The notes under the pieces were generated by a model. That model was not told where the DNA came from, did not search any database, and worked only from the letters and a program-made list of their open reading frames with translations. This document shows, piece after piece, positions 43,175 through 52,458 of a DNA stretch of 64,000 bases. Where the stretch lies: contig NZ_BDBF01000006.1 of assembly GCF_001612845.1 (NCBI RefSeq), positions 124,001 to 188,000 of the forward strand, in the 5' to 3' direction. The position numbers were made by a program, and so were the translations under genes. Origin of the DNA: Nocardia elegans NBRC 108235. Lineage in GTDB: Bacteria > Actinomycetota > Actinomycetes > Mycobacteriales > Mycobacteriaceae. The first letter of the stretch is position 1. The number at the start of each line of letters is the position of its first letter.

Positions 43175-45934
43175 GTGACCGACCATCTGGTCTTCCTGAC
43201 CCTGGGGCTGGGCAACGGCGCCGTCTACGCGGCGCTCGGCCTGGCGCTGGTGTTGACGTTCCGCAGTTCAGGCGTGGTGAACTTCAGCACCGGCGCGGTA
43301 GCCCTGTACGTGGCCTACACCTACGGGCTGCTGCGCAAAGGTGAGCTGCTCAACCCGATCCCCGGAATGGCGGAGTCCATCCATCTCGGCGGGCGACTCG
43401 GGCTGTGGTCGGCGATGGCGATATCGCTGGTCATCGCGGCAGTACTCGGAATGTTGATCTACGCCGTCGTCTTCCGACCGCTGCGCACCGCGCCACCGGT
43501 CGCGAAGGCGGTGGCCTCGATCGGCGTCATGCTCTTCGTTCAAGCCCTGCTGGCGCTGCGGGTCGGCACCACCCCGGTATCTGTGAAAGCGATTCTGCCG
43601 TCCGGGGCGCTGGAGCTCGGCGGCGCTCGGATCCCCGCGGACCGGCTCTGGTTCGCCGGGGTGATTCTGGTGCTCGCGGTGGTTCTCACGCTCTCGTTCC
43701 GCTGGACCCGGTTCGGCCTGGCCACCCGGGCCGCAGCCGAGTCCGAGAAGGGCGCCCTGGTCACCGGGCTCTCACCCGAACGCATCGCTTTCGGCAACTG
43801 GGCGCTGAGCACGATGGTGGCCGGGCTGAGCGGAATCCTGATCGCACCGATCGTGCCGCTCATCCCCGTCTCCTACACACTGTTCATCGTGCCGGCACTC
43901 GCAGCCGCGCTGGTCGGCAACTTCAACGCACTCGGGCTGACGGTGGTCGCCGGCCTCGGCATCGGGATGCTGCAGTCGGAGACCACGCATCTGCAGAGCA
44001 CCGTCGACTGGTTTCCGAAATCCGGTATGGCAGAACTGGTTCCGCTGGTGCTGATTCTCATCTTCCTGGTGTTCCGAGGGCGCCCGCTACCCTCGCGTGG
44101 CGCGATTATCGTCCAGACCCTGGGCCGCGCGCCGCGACCGAAGAGCCTGCTCGTCCCGACCATCCTGTCGGTCGTCGTGGCCGTGATCGCGCTGCTGACG
44201 ACATCGGGCAGCTACCGCGCCGCCGTCATCACCACTCTGATCCTGGCGGTGGTCGCGCTGTCGCAGGTGGTCGTCACCGGATTCGCCGGACAGATCTCCC
44301 TCGCGCAGCTGACACTGGCGGGCGTCGGCGCGTTCACCCTCAGCCGCCTGACCGCCGACCTCGGCATCCCCTTCCCGATTGCGCCGGTCCTGGCCGCGCT
44401 GGTCGCCACGGTGATCGGTGTCGTCGTCGGATTGCCCGCGTTGCGAATTCGCGGATTACCCGTCACCGTCGTCACCTTGGCGCTGGCGGTCTTCCTCGAG
44501 GCGTTCTGGTTCCGCAACAGCAACCTCAACGGCGGCTTGAACGGCGCGCACATCGAGAACCCGACCCTGTTCGGTGTCGACCTCGGTATTGGTGCGGGAC
44601 AGGCATATCCGCGCATCGCCTTCGGCATCGTCTGCCTGGTGGTGCTGGTCCTGGTCGCGGTGGGCGTGGCGAAACTGCGGACCAGCCGGCTCGGCGCCTC
44701 CATGCTCGCGGTCCGGGCCAACGAACGCTCGGCGGCGGCCTCGGGCATCGACGTCGCACGCACCAAGATCAAGGCATTCGCCATCAGCGCGTTCATCGCC
44801 GGACTGGGCGGCGCGTTGATGGGCTACCAGCAGACCGTCGCCACCGCCGAATCGTTCTCCGTACTCGCCGGCATAGGGCTGTTCGCGATCGTCTACATCG
44901 CGGGCATCACCTGCGTCTCCGGCGGCATCCTCGGCGGCATCCTCGGCGCGGGCGGAATTCTGTTCATCGCCATGGACCGGGTCTTGCACCTGGGCGACTA
45001 CTACTCGATCATCTCCGGCATCCTGCTGGTGCTGACGGTCATCCGGTACCCCGAGGGGCTCGCCGGGCATCTGCATCAGCATTCGGCGCGAATTCGCCAG
45101 TGGATCAATCGCATTCACCCGTCCGCACCCGAACCGCCGGTCATGTCCGCTGTACCCGAGGCGGCGACGCGACTGCGGGAGGTTTCCGACGAGGTCCTGC
45201 TGTCCGCCGCGGGCGTCGGCGTCCGCTACGGGGGCGTGGTGGCGCTCGACGATGTCGGATTCGAGGTGCGGTCCGGTGAAATCGTTGGGCTGATCGGGCC
45301 CAACGGCGCCGGTAAAACCACCTGCATCGATGCACTCAGCGGCTTCGCCTCGTGCTCCGGAACGGTCACACTCGGCGACCGGCGGGTAGACGGGCTCGAA
45401 CCGCACAAACGCAGCAGGCTCGGCCTGGGCCGGACCTTCCAGGGCATCGAGTTGTACGACGACCTTACGGTGCGCGAGAACGTCGCTGTCGGCACGGTGG
45501 CCGCCGTCGACCGCGCACAGGGCTCCGGCTCCGCACTGCCGGACATCGATGCCCTGTTCGGTGTGCTCCACCTCGACGCGGTCGCCGACCGTTCGGTCAG
45601 CGAGCTGTCGCAGGGCCAGCGTCAGCTGGTCTCGGTAGCCCGCGCCCTGGCCGGGCACCCCCGGATCGTGCTGCTGGACGAACCTGCCGCCGGTCTGGAC
45701 AGCACCGAAAGCCAATGGCTCGGTGCGCGTTTGAAGGCTGTGCGGGATGCGGGCGTGACCGTGCTGATGGTCGACCACGATATGGAACTCGTCCTCGAGA
45801 TCTGCGACCGGATCGTGGTATTCGATCTCGGCCGGGTCATCGCCGAGGGTACGCCCAAGGAAATCCAGTCGAATCCCGATGTGGTGCGCGCCTACCTCGG
45901 CACCACCCACGCCACCACGGAGGTCTCCGCATGA
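43175..45934 (+). CDS. Fused ABC importer: LivH-LivM permeases plus LivG ATPase
   Basis: 919 residues carrying three normally separate subunits. Residues 1-310: LivH-type permease (LGNGAVYAALGLALVLTFRSSGVVNFSTG). Residues 320-640: LivM-type permease (GFAGQISLAQLTLAGVGAF, GLPALRIRGLPVTVVTLALA, SAFIAGLGGALMGY). Residues 670-919: LivG-type ATPase with Walker A GLIGPNGAGKTT, Q-loop region GLGRTFQG, signature LSQGQRQ (instead of LSGGQ), Walker B RIVLLDEPAAGLD and the switch histidine in VDHDMELV. The frame is uninterrupted and coding-like throughout. Only the second ATPase (45931) is separate; its start overlaps this stop. Fusion of all three is rare. Confidence 0.93.
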   Translation: MTDHLVFLTLGLGNGAVYAALGLALVLTFRSSGVVNFSTGAVALYVAYTYGLLRKGELLNPIPGMAESIHLGGRLGLWSAMAISLVIAAVLGMLIYAVVFRPLRTAPPVAKAVASIGVMLFVQALLALRVGTTPVSVKAILPSGALELGGARIPADRLWFAGVILVLAVVLTLSFRWTRFGLATRAAAESEKGALVTGLSPERIAFGNWALSTMVAGLSGILIAPIVPLIPVSYTLFIVPALAAALVGNFNALGLTVVAGLGIGMLQSETTHLQSTVDWFPKSGMAELVPLVLILIFLVFRGRPLPSRGAIIVQTLGRAPRPKSLLVPTILSVVVAVIALLTTSGSYRAAVITTLILAVVALSQVVVTGFAGQISLAQLTLAGVGAFTLSRLTADLGIPFPIAPVLAALVATVIGVVVGLPALRIRGLPVTVVTLALAVFLEAFWFRNSNLNGGLNGAHIENPTLFGVDLGIGAGQAYPRIAFGIVCLVVLVLVAVGVAKLRTSRLGASMLAVRANERSAAASGIDVARTKIKAFAISAFIAGLGGALMGYQQTVATAESFSVLAGIGLFAIVYIAGITCVSGGILGGILGAGGILFIAMDRVLHLGDYYSIISGILLVLTVIRYPEGLAGHLHQHSARIRQWINRIHPSAPEPPVMSAVPEAATRLREVSDEVLLSAAGVGVRYGGVVALDDVGFEVRSGEIVGLIGPNGAGKTTCIDALSGFASCSGTVTLGDRRVDGLEPHKRSRLGLGRTFQGIELYDDLTVRENVAVGTVAAVDRAQGSGSALPDIDALFGVLHLDAVADRSVSELSQGQRQLVSVARALAGHPRIVLLDEPAAGLDSTESQWLGARLKAVRDAGVTVLMVDHDMELVLEICDRIVVFDLGRVIAEGTPKEIQSNPDVVRAYLGTTHATTEVSA

Positions 45935-46656
45935 CCACGGTTCTCGAATGCACCGGAGTCGACGCCGGATATGCCAAGGGGCGCCCGTGTGTGCGGGGGT
46001 TCGACCTCTCGCTCGCCGCGGGTGAGGTGTTGTGCCTGCTGGGGCCCAACGGTGCGGGCAAGACCACCCTGCTGATGACGCTGGCCGGTTTGTTGCCCGG
46101 TCTCGGCGGCACGGTCGCCATCGCGGGCGCCGGCATCAAACCGGGGCACGCGCGCGCGTCCGCACGCGCCGGACTGGTACTCGTTCCGGACGACCGGGCA
46201 CTGTTCACCGGACTGACCGTGAAGGAGAATCTCGCGCTCGCCCGCCGCCGCTCGGGTCCGGCCATCGCCCAGATCATCGAATACTTCCCGCGACTCGGCG
46301 AGCGCACGAAGGTCGCCGCGGGCATGCTGTCCGGCGGTGAACAACAGATGCTCGCGATCGGGCGCGCCCTGATGCAGCGGCCGAGGGTACTGCTGATCGA
46401 CGAACTGAGCATGGGTCTGGCCCCCGTAATCGTGGAATCGCTACTGCCGGTGATCCGGCGGGTCGCCGACGAGAGTGACACCGCGGTGATCCTCGTCGAG
46501 CAGCACGTACGGCTCGCCCTCGACATCGCCGACACCGCAATCGTTCTCGCGCACGGACGCGACGTACTACGCGGCAGTGCCGCCGAACTCGCGGCCGATC
46601 CGGAACGGATCGAGCGTGCCTACCTGGGCGAAGCGGCGGTTGTGGCTGGTGCCTGA
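45931..46656 (+). CDS. livF: LivF-type ABC transporter ATPase
   Basis: 241 residues with Walker A LLGPNGAGKTTLL, Q-loop GLVLVPDDRALFTGLT, signature LSGGEQQMLAIGRAL, Walker B VLLIDELSMGLAP and H-loop VEQHVRLAL. The LSMGLAP sequence is typical of LivF. The ATG overlaps the preceding stop (ATGA), so both are translated together. It pairs with the LivG domain of the fusion protein to energise the importer. The unit ends just before a convergent thioesterase gene. Confidence 0.93.
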   Translation: MTTVLECTGVDAGYAKGRPCVRGFDLSLAAGEVLCLLGPNGAGKTTLLMTLAGLLPGLGGTVAIAGAGIKPGHARASARAGLVLVPDDRALFTGLTVKENLALARRRSGPAIAQIIEYFPRLGERTKVAAGMLSGGEQQMLAIGRALMQRPRVLLIDELSMGLAPVIVESLLPVIRRVADESDTAVILVEQHVRLALDIADTAIVLAHGRDVLRGSAAELAADPERIERAYLGEAAVVAGA

Positions 46657-46683
46657 CAGACGGCGGTCACGACGGCCCGCCGC

Positions 46684-47352
46684 TCAGGGTTGTCCCGGCC
46701 GCAGTGCGACGAACAATCCCTCCGCGTCAGCGAGCAATGTGTCGCCGTCGCGCAGTTCGGCGGTCAGGTAACGCTTGCGGCCTTCTTCACGGTCGAAGCG
46801 AGCGGTCAGGGTCAATTCGCGATCGAGCGGGGTAATCGCCCGGTAGTTCACATGCAGATATGCGGTGCGCGAGCGAGGACGGCCGGCGGCGTTCGCAAGG
46901 CGCCCCAGCACCTCGTCGAATACCAGCGGGATCGCCCCGCCGTGCACGGCTCCCCCGCCGCCGAGGTAGAAGCGGCTGAAGGTCACGTGTCCGCTGACCT
47001 GATCGGCGTCGCCGTGGTCGACCACGAACGCGGGCGCCAGCGACTGTCCCCGGCCTGGCACCTCGAGATGACCGGCCACCGACTCCGCATGCGGGACCTG
47101 GTAGGCGGACAGCAGCCGCTCGAGCTCGTCGATGCGCTTGGTGACCTCGACCATCTCCGAGGCCGGCGGGTTCGAGCCGGCGACCCGGTCCTGCAGGGCC
47201 CGCAGCGATTCGATCATCGCGGCGAACTGCTGCGCGCCCTCGGCCGCCACCGCCACCTTCCAGGCTGATTCGCCCGACAGCGGACTCGCGTCGTAGGGCT
47301 CGCGACTGCTCGATTCGGCATTGCCGGTTCCACCGTTGTCCTTGTGCGACAT
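46684..47352 (-). CDS. PaaI-like hotdog thioesterase
   Basis: 222 residues. The N-terminal third is charged and helical (EMVEVTKRIDELERLLSAY); the C-terminal part is a hotdog domain with FSRFYLGGGGAVHGGAIPLVFDEVLGRLANA and HVNYRAITPLDRELTLTARFDREEGRK. The ATG at 47352 has GAAGGGAAAG upstream; a longer reading to 47445 has no site. Convergent with the ABC importer. It may hydrolyse acyl-CoA intermediates; substrate unknown. Confidence 0.82.
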   Translation of the reverse strand: MSHKDNGGTGNAESSSREPYDASPLSGESAWKVAVAAEGAQQFAAMIESLRALQDRVAGSNPPASEMVEVTKRIDELERLLSAYQVPHAESVAGHLEVPGRGQSLAPAFVVDHGDADQVSGHVTFSRFYLGGGGAVHGGAIPLVFDEVLGRLANAAGRPRSRTAYLHVNYRAITPLDRELTLTARFDREEGRKRYLTAELRDGDTLLADAEGLFVALRPGQP

Positions 47353-47496
47353 CAACTTTCCCTTCGATACGTGGGCATTACGCCGACATCGCCCGATGAT
47401 CTGCGACCTGCCGCTGCTTCGAGCAAAGCCGCGCCGTGGCGACATGATTCGACTGTGCCGGCCGGACGCTGTCCGGGTCCGGGTCCGGCGGGGGTA

Positions 47497-48033
47497 TCAG
47501 TCCAGCAGATCGGCGATCTCGGATTCGATCTGCTCGGGCGTCACGGTCGACTCGAAGCGACGGATCACCTTGCCGTCACGGCCGACGAGGAATTTCGTGA
47601 AGTTCCACTTCACCTCGTCGGTGCCGATCGCCTCGGGCCGCGTGGCCTTGACGTGGTCGTACAGCCGCCCGGCGGAGGGACCGAAATCCCCCGGCGCCTC
47701 GGCACGCAGGTAGGTGTACAGCGGAGCCGCGCCGGGCCCGTTGACCTCGATCTTGCCGAACACCGGGAAGGTGACGCCGTAGTTGGTGGAGCAGAACTCC
47801 TGGATCTCGGCGTCGTCGCCCGGTTCCTGATCCCCGAACTGGTTGCACGGGAAGCCGAGGATCTCCAGCCCGCGGTCCCGATTCTTCTTGTACAGGGCTT
47901 CCAGGCCATCGTATTGGGGCGTGAAGCCACACTTGCTGGCCACGTTGACCACGAGGACGACGCGGCCCGCGTACTCCTCGAGCGAGCGGCTTCCACCGTC
48001 GGAAGTGGCGACGGAAAATTCGTGAAATACCAT
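47497..48033 (-). CDS. Glutathione-peroxidase-family thiol peroxidase
   Basis: 178 residues. The peroxidatic cysteine is in NVASKCGFTPQY, the glutamine in LGFPCNQFGDQEPG, and the tryptophan/asparagine in EVKWNFTKFLV; a second cysteine (GFPCNQF) and one in EFCSTNYGV could resolve the disulfide. Actinobacteria lack glutathione, so a thioredoxin-dependent reaction is likely. No clear link to the catabolic cluster; divergent from a TetR gene at 48098. Confidence 0.93.
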   Translation of the reverse strand: MVFHEFSVATSDGGSRSLEEYAGRVVLVVNVASKCGFTPQYDGLEALYKKNRDRGLEILGFPCNQFGDQEPGDDAEIQEFCSTNYGVTFPVFGKIEVNGPGAAPLYTYLRAEAPGDFGPSAGRLYDHVKATRPEAIGTDEVKWNFTKFLVGRDGKVIRRFESTVTPEQIESEIADLLD

Positions 48034-48097
48034 AGCCGCCAGCGTATTTCAGTATCAAGAATTATGCAACGGTACCAGATCCATATATGCTGCCGCG

Positions 48098-48709
48098 ATG
48101 ACATCGACCCGGCCGCGGGGACGTCCTCGCGACGAGACCGTGGACCAGCGCGTGCTCGATGCCGCCGTGGAGGAGCTGGCGGAGAAGGGCATCTCCGAGT
48201 TCAGCATCACCTCGGTGGCCGCCCGCGCCCGCGCCGCCAAGCGAAGCATCTACACGCGCTGGCCCCGGCGCGAGGACCTAATCCTGGCGGGAATGTCGAC
48301 CCTCGCCGCCGGACTGATTCCACCGCACACGGGATCGATCGCCGAGGATCTGGCCGTGCTGCTCGACCGGATCGCCGGTGTATTCGTCGAGCCGCGGCTG
48401 AGCATCCTGCGCCGCTGCGTGGCGGAGATGGCCGATCACCCGCAGATGTATGCCGCCTTCACACGCGACTCGATCGATCGCTGTCTCGCGGCCATCGAGG
48501 ACGCGCTGCACGACGCCATCACCCGCGGCGAAATCCGCGCCGACATCCACCGCGCCACCGTGGCCGAGACCATCACCGGCACCATCATGTTCCGGGCCAC
48601 AACCGACCCGTCCGACGTCCTGCCCGCCGACCGCCGCGAGGAGTTGATTCGGCTTCTGCTCAGCGGCCTGAGCCCGCGCGACGCTCGGCCATCACGCCCT
48701 CGCCCGTAA
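48098..48709 (+). CDS. TetR-family transcriptional regulator
   Basis: 203 residues. N-terminal HTH: RPRGRPRDETVDQRVLDAAVEELAEKGISEFSITSVAARARAAKRSIYTRW; the C-terminal domain is helical and typical for ligand-binding TetR proteins (ILRRCVAEMADHPQMY...). Divergent from the glutathione peroxidase gene by 64 bp, so it probably controls itself and that gene. It cannot be assigned to the AGTKAACT sites from sequence alone. Confidence 0.9.
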   Translation: MTSTRPRGRPRDETVDQRVLDAAVEELAEKGISEFSITSVAARARAAKRSIYTRWPRREDLILAGMSTLAAGLIPPHTGSIAEDLAVLLDRIAGVFVEPRLSILRRCVAEMADHPQMYAAFTRDSIDRCLAAIEDALHDAITRGEIRADIHRATVAETITGTIMFRATTDPSDVLPADRREELIRLLLSGLSPRDARPSRPRP

Positions 48710-48791
48710 TGGGCGGGATCACACCGCGACCGGTGCCGGCCCGTTCGTACGGCGTGGCATCGGCCGGGCCTCGCCGGTATCCGACGTGCGC

Positions 48792-51700
48792 TCAGCCGAC
48801 CACCAGATCGCCGACGATGTCGTGAATCCCCGGCCCGGCGTCGTCCACGAGCCTCGGCACTCCCCCTGCGATGCACCGCGCGATCGCCGGTGCGGCAAGG
48901 CCTTTCGCCTCCTCGTGATGTCCGGCGGCCCAATAGCAGCAGGCGGCCAACAGCTGCGCCTGCACCAGCGCCACCGGACGAGCCTGCCTGCCGATTTCGC
49001 GTACGAGGATCTCGGAGCGGTCGCACGCTTCGCCGATCGTGGCGGGCGATCGTTCGGCCAGCAGGAGACGAATGAGCGAGTCCTGGGCCAGTTCGGCGGT
49101 CATTGCGCGGATTCTGGTGTCCTGTGCGCGGTACGGCGGCAGGGCGGCGAGCCATGAGCGGATGTCGTCCGGGATCGGAAGATTCGCCCGCACGCGTTCG
49201 TTGACGATGCGCGCGGCCAGGCGGGGCAGCGATTTGTCCTCGGCGATCTGCGCGCCGATGCTCAGCAGCCGCTCGGCATCGGTGAGTTCGCCCAGCGCGA
49301 TGGCCAGCCGCGCACCGGTCCCGTAGGCGGCGAGCAGGACATCGGGCATACCGCCGAGCCGTTCGAGCGTGGCACCGGCCCGCAGCAGTCGCTCAGCCTC
49401 GACCAGACGGCCCTGCCGATACCGCAGATCTCCCAGCAGGGCGCCGGACATGAGTGCGATGCGGGTCCCGAGATCCGCGCCCCGCGGCACCGTCGGCGTG
49501 ATCGCGAAATGCCGCTCGGCCCCGGCGATGTCGAACTGCTCCCACGCGGCCAGCCCAGCGATGCAGTGACTGTGCTGAACGGCCAGCGCGCCACTGCTCG
49601 CACCGTGCCGCAGGGCCGAACGATGCCAGCGCCGGCCCGCGGGATACTCGAACCGGTTCAGCGCGTCCGCGGCAAGCAGGTCGGCCGCGGACACCGACAT
49701 CACCGGAGCCGCCAGATCATCGATGTGCTCGGTGACCGGGTCGGGCACGGTGTCGAGCCGGTCGAGGGCGTAGTCCTCCAAGCCCACCAGAAGGGCAGCT
49801 TCGGCACGCAGTACCCTGGAGGCCCGCCCGTCGACATCGCGCGTCTCGACGGCGGCGAGGGCTCTGTCCAGCGCGGTATGGACCTGGGTGTGCCGCTCGA
49901 GGCCGAGTGCCGCCCAGGCCAGGCACAACTGGAGGCGGGGTCGCGATTCGGTCAGCGGGGTCGGCAGTTTCGCCATCAGGCCCAGGAACGTGGACGTGCG
50001 GAAGGATTCGATGAGTTCGATCGCGTGCGCGTCGACCAGCTCGACCGCACGCTGCGGGTCGGCGGCGAACAGGGCGTGATCGACGGCCTCGACCAGCATG
50101 TCGTGTTCGGCGAACCAGTCCGACGCGCGAGAGTGCAACTGCCGCAACCGATCCGGGTCCTGATGCTCGAGCCTGCGCACCAGATGACCGGCGAACAGAC
50201 GGTGATACCGGAACCATTGGTCATCCTCGTCCATCCGCTGCAGGAACAGGTTCCGGTCGGCGACCAGCTCGAGCAGTTCCTGACTGTCGGACCGCCCGGA
50301 CAGGGCGGCCGCCAGATCAGCGCAGGTAGTCCTGGTGATCGAGGTGGACATGAGGAACTCCAGCAGCGGATGATCCAGCGAGCCCAGCACGTTCTCGGTC
50401 AGATATTCGCCGATCATGTGGTGTCGACCGGTGAGGTTGTCGATGAACGCGGCCGGGTCGTCGCGGCCGGCCAGCGACAGTTGCGCCAGTTGCAGCCCCG
50501 CGGCCCAGCCCTCGGTCGACCTGCGTACTTTGGCCACGTCCTCGGCCGCCAGCCGCAGATCGTTGCGGCCGACCAGAAACGCGGTAGCCTCGTCGGCGTC
50601 GAAACGCAATGCGGTGGTGCCGATTTCGATCAGTTCGTCCTGGACGAGCAGCTTGGTCAGTGCCAGCCCTTCCCGGCCCCGGGTGACCAGTACGACCCGC
50701 AGGTGATGGCAACCGTGCTCCAGCAGGTAATTCATTGCCGCCAAGGTGTTATCACCGCGCACCAGTTGCCAGTCGTCGACCACGAGCACCATCGCCTGAT
50801 CGCTGTCGTGGATTTCGTCGATCAGGGCCGAGAGCACCGCGCGGGTGGCGTCGGAGGATCGCTCCTCCAACAGCGCGCCCAGCTCGCGAGCCAGCTCCGG
50901 GCGCACCCGGCGGATCGCCTGGACCAGGTGGGCCAGGAACCACACCACGTTGTCGTCGTCGGGATCGGTCGTCAGCCACGCCACCGGGACGCCGTCGGCC
51001 TCGAGGCCGGTGGCCCATTGCGCGGCGAGAGTGGTCTTGCCGAACCCCGCCGGCCCGTGAATCAGGATCACCCGCCGTCTGCCACCGGCGTCGAGAATCT
51101 CGCGCAGGCGCGTGCGTTCGATCGCGGTGCGGGCGGCGGTCGGCGGGCGGAATTTCGTGGCCGCGGAGGGTGGCGGCGGTGTGGTGACCGAGCCCGCAGA
51201 GACGGCGGGCAGTATCGGCGAGCCCGAGCCTGTCCCCTCGGCGACGTCTTCGTCGGAGGGGGGAACCACCACGGCGTCGACCGGCTGTCCGGTCTCGCGC
51301 TGCACATCACGCAGCCGTTCGCCGAGTTCGAGGGCGGATGCGGGGCGATCCGCGGGCTCGCGGGCCATCGCCGACTCGACCACCACGCACACCGCGTCGA
51401 GAACGCCGTACTTGCGCAGGTCGGGCAACGCTGCCTCGGCGATCCGGGTCAACTGCACCTCGAGTGGTTCTTCGCTGCGCCGCTCGAACGGCGCGTGCCC
51501 GGTCAGCAGGCAGAACATCGTGGCGCCCAGACCGTAGATGTCGGCCGGTTCGGTCGCGGTCGCGCCACGCAGGATCTCAGGGGCAGTGAACGCGGGCGTC
51601 CCGTGCACCAGCGGCGTCGAACCGGTCGTGACCTCGCCGACGTCGACAATGCCGAAATCCGACAGCTGGGGTTCGCCGTAGTCGGTCAGCATAATGTTGC

Positions 51701-52148
51701 CCGGCTTCACGTCGCGGTGCACCATGCCTGCGGCATGGGCGGCGGCCAGCGCGCCGGCCATCTTCACTCCGATCGAGAGCACCTCGGGCCAGCGCAGCGG
51801 GCCGGTCTGACGCATGCGCTGATCCAGTGACCCGCGCGCGAAATACGGCATCACGATGTAGGGGCGGCCGGTCGGCGTCAGGTCGACATGCAGCGCCTGC
51901 ACGATGTGCGGGTGCACGGACAACCGCCCCAGCGCCCGCTGTTCGCGCACGAACAGCTCGCGCTCGTCACCCCGCACCTCCGACAGCAGCAGTTTGACCG
52001 CGACATACCGGTCCAGTGCGTACTCCCGGCACCGATAGACCACCCCGGAACCGCCGCGCCCGACCTCGACCGGGTCGCCGAAACCTGCCGCGAGCAACTC
52101 TCCGACGATCCCGCTGGACATATCCCGTTGTGTCGTGACGTTGTCCAC
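48792..52148 (-). CDS. pknK: PknK-type Ser/Thr kinase fused to a LuxR/MalT-like ATPase
   Basis: 1118 residues. Residues 15-290 form a Hanks kinase: GRGGSGVV (Gly loop), VAVKLL (Lys), HRDVKPGNIML (catalytic loop), SDFGI (DFG), TPAFTAPEI. Residues 330-650 form an STAND ATPase with Walker A HGPAGFGKTTLAAQW and a Walker B-like VLVVDDWQL. The remainder is an all-helical TPR-like sensor region. The length matches M. tuberculosis PknK (about 1110), which phosphorylates the regulator VirS and other targets. The C-terminal LuxR DNA-binding domain seen in some relatives is not present. GTG start at 52148 with GAGGA upstream; one gene, convergent with the TetR gene. Confidence 0.95.
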   Translation of the reverse strand: MDNVTTQRDMSSGIVGELLAAGFGDPVEVGRGGSGVVYRCREYALDRYVAVKLLLSEVRGDERELFVREQRALGRLSVHPHIVQALHVDLTPTGRPYIVMPYFARGSLDQRMRQTGPLRWPEVLSIGVKMAGALAAAHAAGMVHRDVKPGNIMLTDYGEPQLSDFGIVDVGEVTTGSTPLVHGTPAFTAPEILRGATATEPADIYGLGATMFCLLTGHAPFERRSEEPLEVQLTRIAEAALPDLRKYGVLDAVCVVVESAMAREPADRPASALELGERLRDVQRETGQPVDAVVVPPSDEDVAEGTGSGSPILPAVSAGSVTTPPPPSAATKFRPPTAARTAIERTRLREILDAGGRRRVILIHGPAGFGKTTLAAQWATGLEADGVPVAWLTTDPDDDNVVWFLAHLVQAIRRVRPELARELGALLEERSSDATRAVLSALIDEIHDSDQAMVLVVDDWQLVRGDNTLAAMNYLLEHGCHHLRVVLVTRGREGLALTKLLVQDELIEIGTTALRFDADEATAFLVGRNDLRLAAEDVAKVRRSTEGWAAGLQLAQLSLAGRDDPAAFIDNLTGRHHMIGEYLTENVLGSLDHPLLEFLMSTSITRTTCADLAAALSGRSDSQELLELVADRNLFLQRMDEDDQWFRYHRLFAGHLVRRLEHQDPDRLRQLHSRASDWFAEHDMLVEAVDHALFAADPQRAVELVDAHAIELIESFRTSTFLGLMAKLPTPLTESRPRLQLCLAWAALGLERHTQVHTALDRALAAVETRDVDGRASRVLRAEAALLVGLEDYALDRLDTVPDPVTEHIDDLAAPVMSVSAADLLAADALNRFEYPAGRRWHRSALRHGASSGALAVQHSHCIAGLAAWEQFDIAGAERHFAITPTVPRGADLGTRIALMSGALLGDLRYRQGRLVEAERLLRAGATLERLGGMPDVLLAAYGTGARLAIALGELTDAERLLSIGAQIAEDKSLPRLAARIVNERVRANLPIPDDIRSWLAALPPYRAQDTRIRAMTAELAQDSLIRLLLAERSPATIGEACDRSEILVREIGRQARPVALVQAQLLAACCYWAAGHHEEAKGLAAPAIARCIAGGVPRLVDDAGPGIHDIVGDLVVG

Positions 52149-52354
52149 TTCGGTCCTCAGCTACCTGTCGGGACGGTGGTAGTCCGTCGGATCATGGCCG
52201 AACCCACGCGGGCTCACCGACCACCCCACAAACGATAGACCCGAAGTTGTCTCGAAGGTAGCCAGGATAATCTCCGGGGTCGCAGAGGTGATCGTCCGGT
52301 TTCGTGACGCACTCATATCCGTAGGTGGCAGGCGAAATACCCAGGGGACGAAGA

Positions 52355-52385
52355 GTCCGCCTCTGCGCTACCCGCAGGGGCGGAC
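52355..52385. terminator. Strong hairpin downstream of the thiolase operon
   Basis: Arms GTCCGCCTCTGCG and CGCAGGGGCGGAC pair fully, with one G-T pair, around a CTACC loop. It lies about 75 nt beyond the stop of the leftward ECH gene at 52459, so termination of that operon is the likely role. The rest of 52149-52458 contains no gene. Confidence 0.55.
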
Positions 52386-52458
52386 CCGCCGCTCGGCTCT
52401 GATGCTCGAATCACATCGGCGCACTGTACCTTCGACGACTGTTGCAGTCTCTCGACGG

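Noticed and set aside
44456..45910. Long leftward ORF antisense to the fused ABC importer
   Set aside because: Shadow composition; the rightward frame has all importer motifs.
48710..48791. Short inverted repeat between the TetR and pknK genes (CGCCC...GGGCG)
   Set aside because: Only five-base arms; too weak to call a terminator.
49509..51830. Long rightward ORF antisense to pknK
   Set aside because: No domain; PknK is clearly encoded on the other strand.
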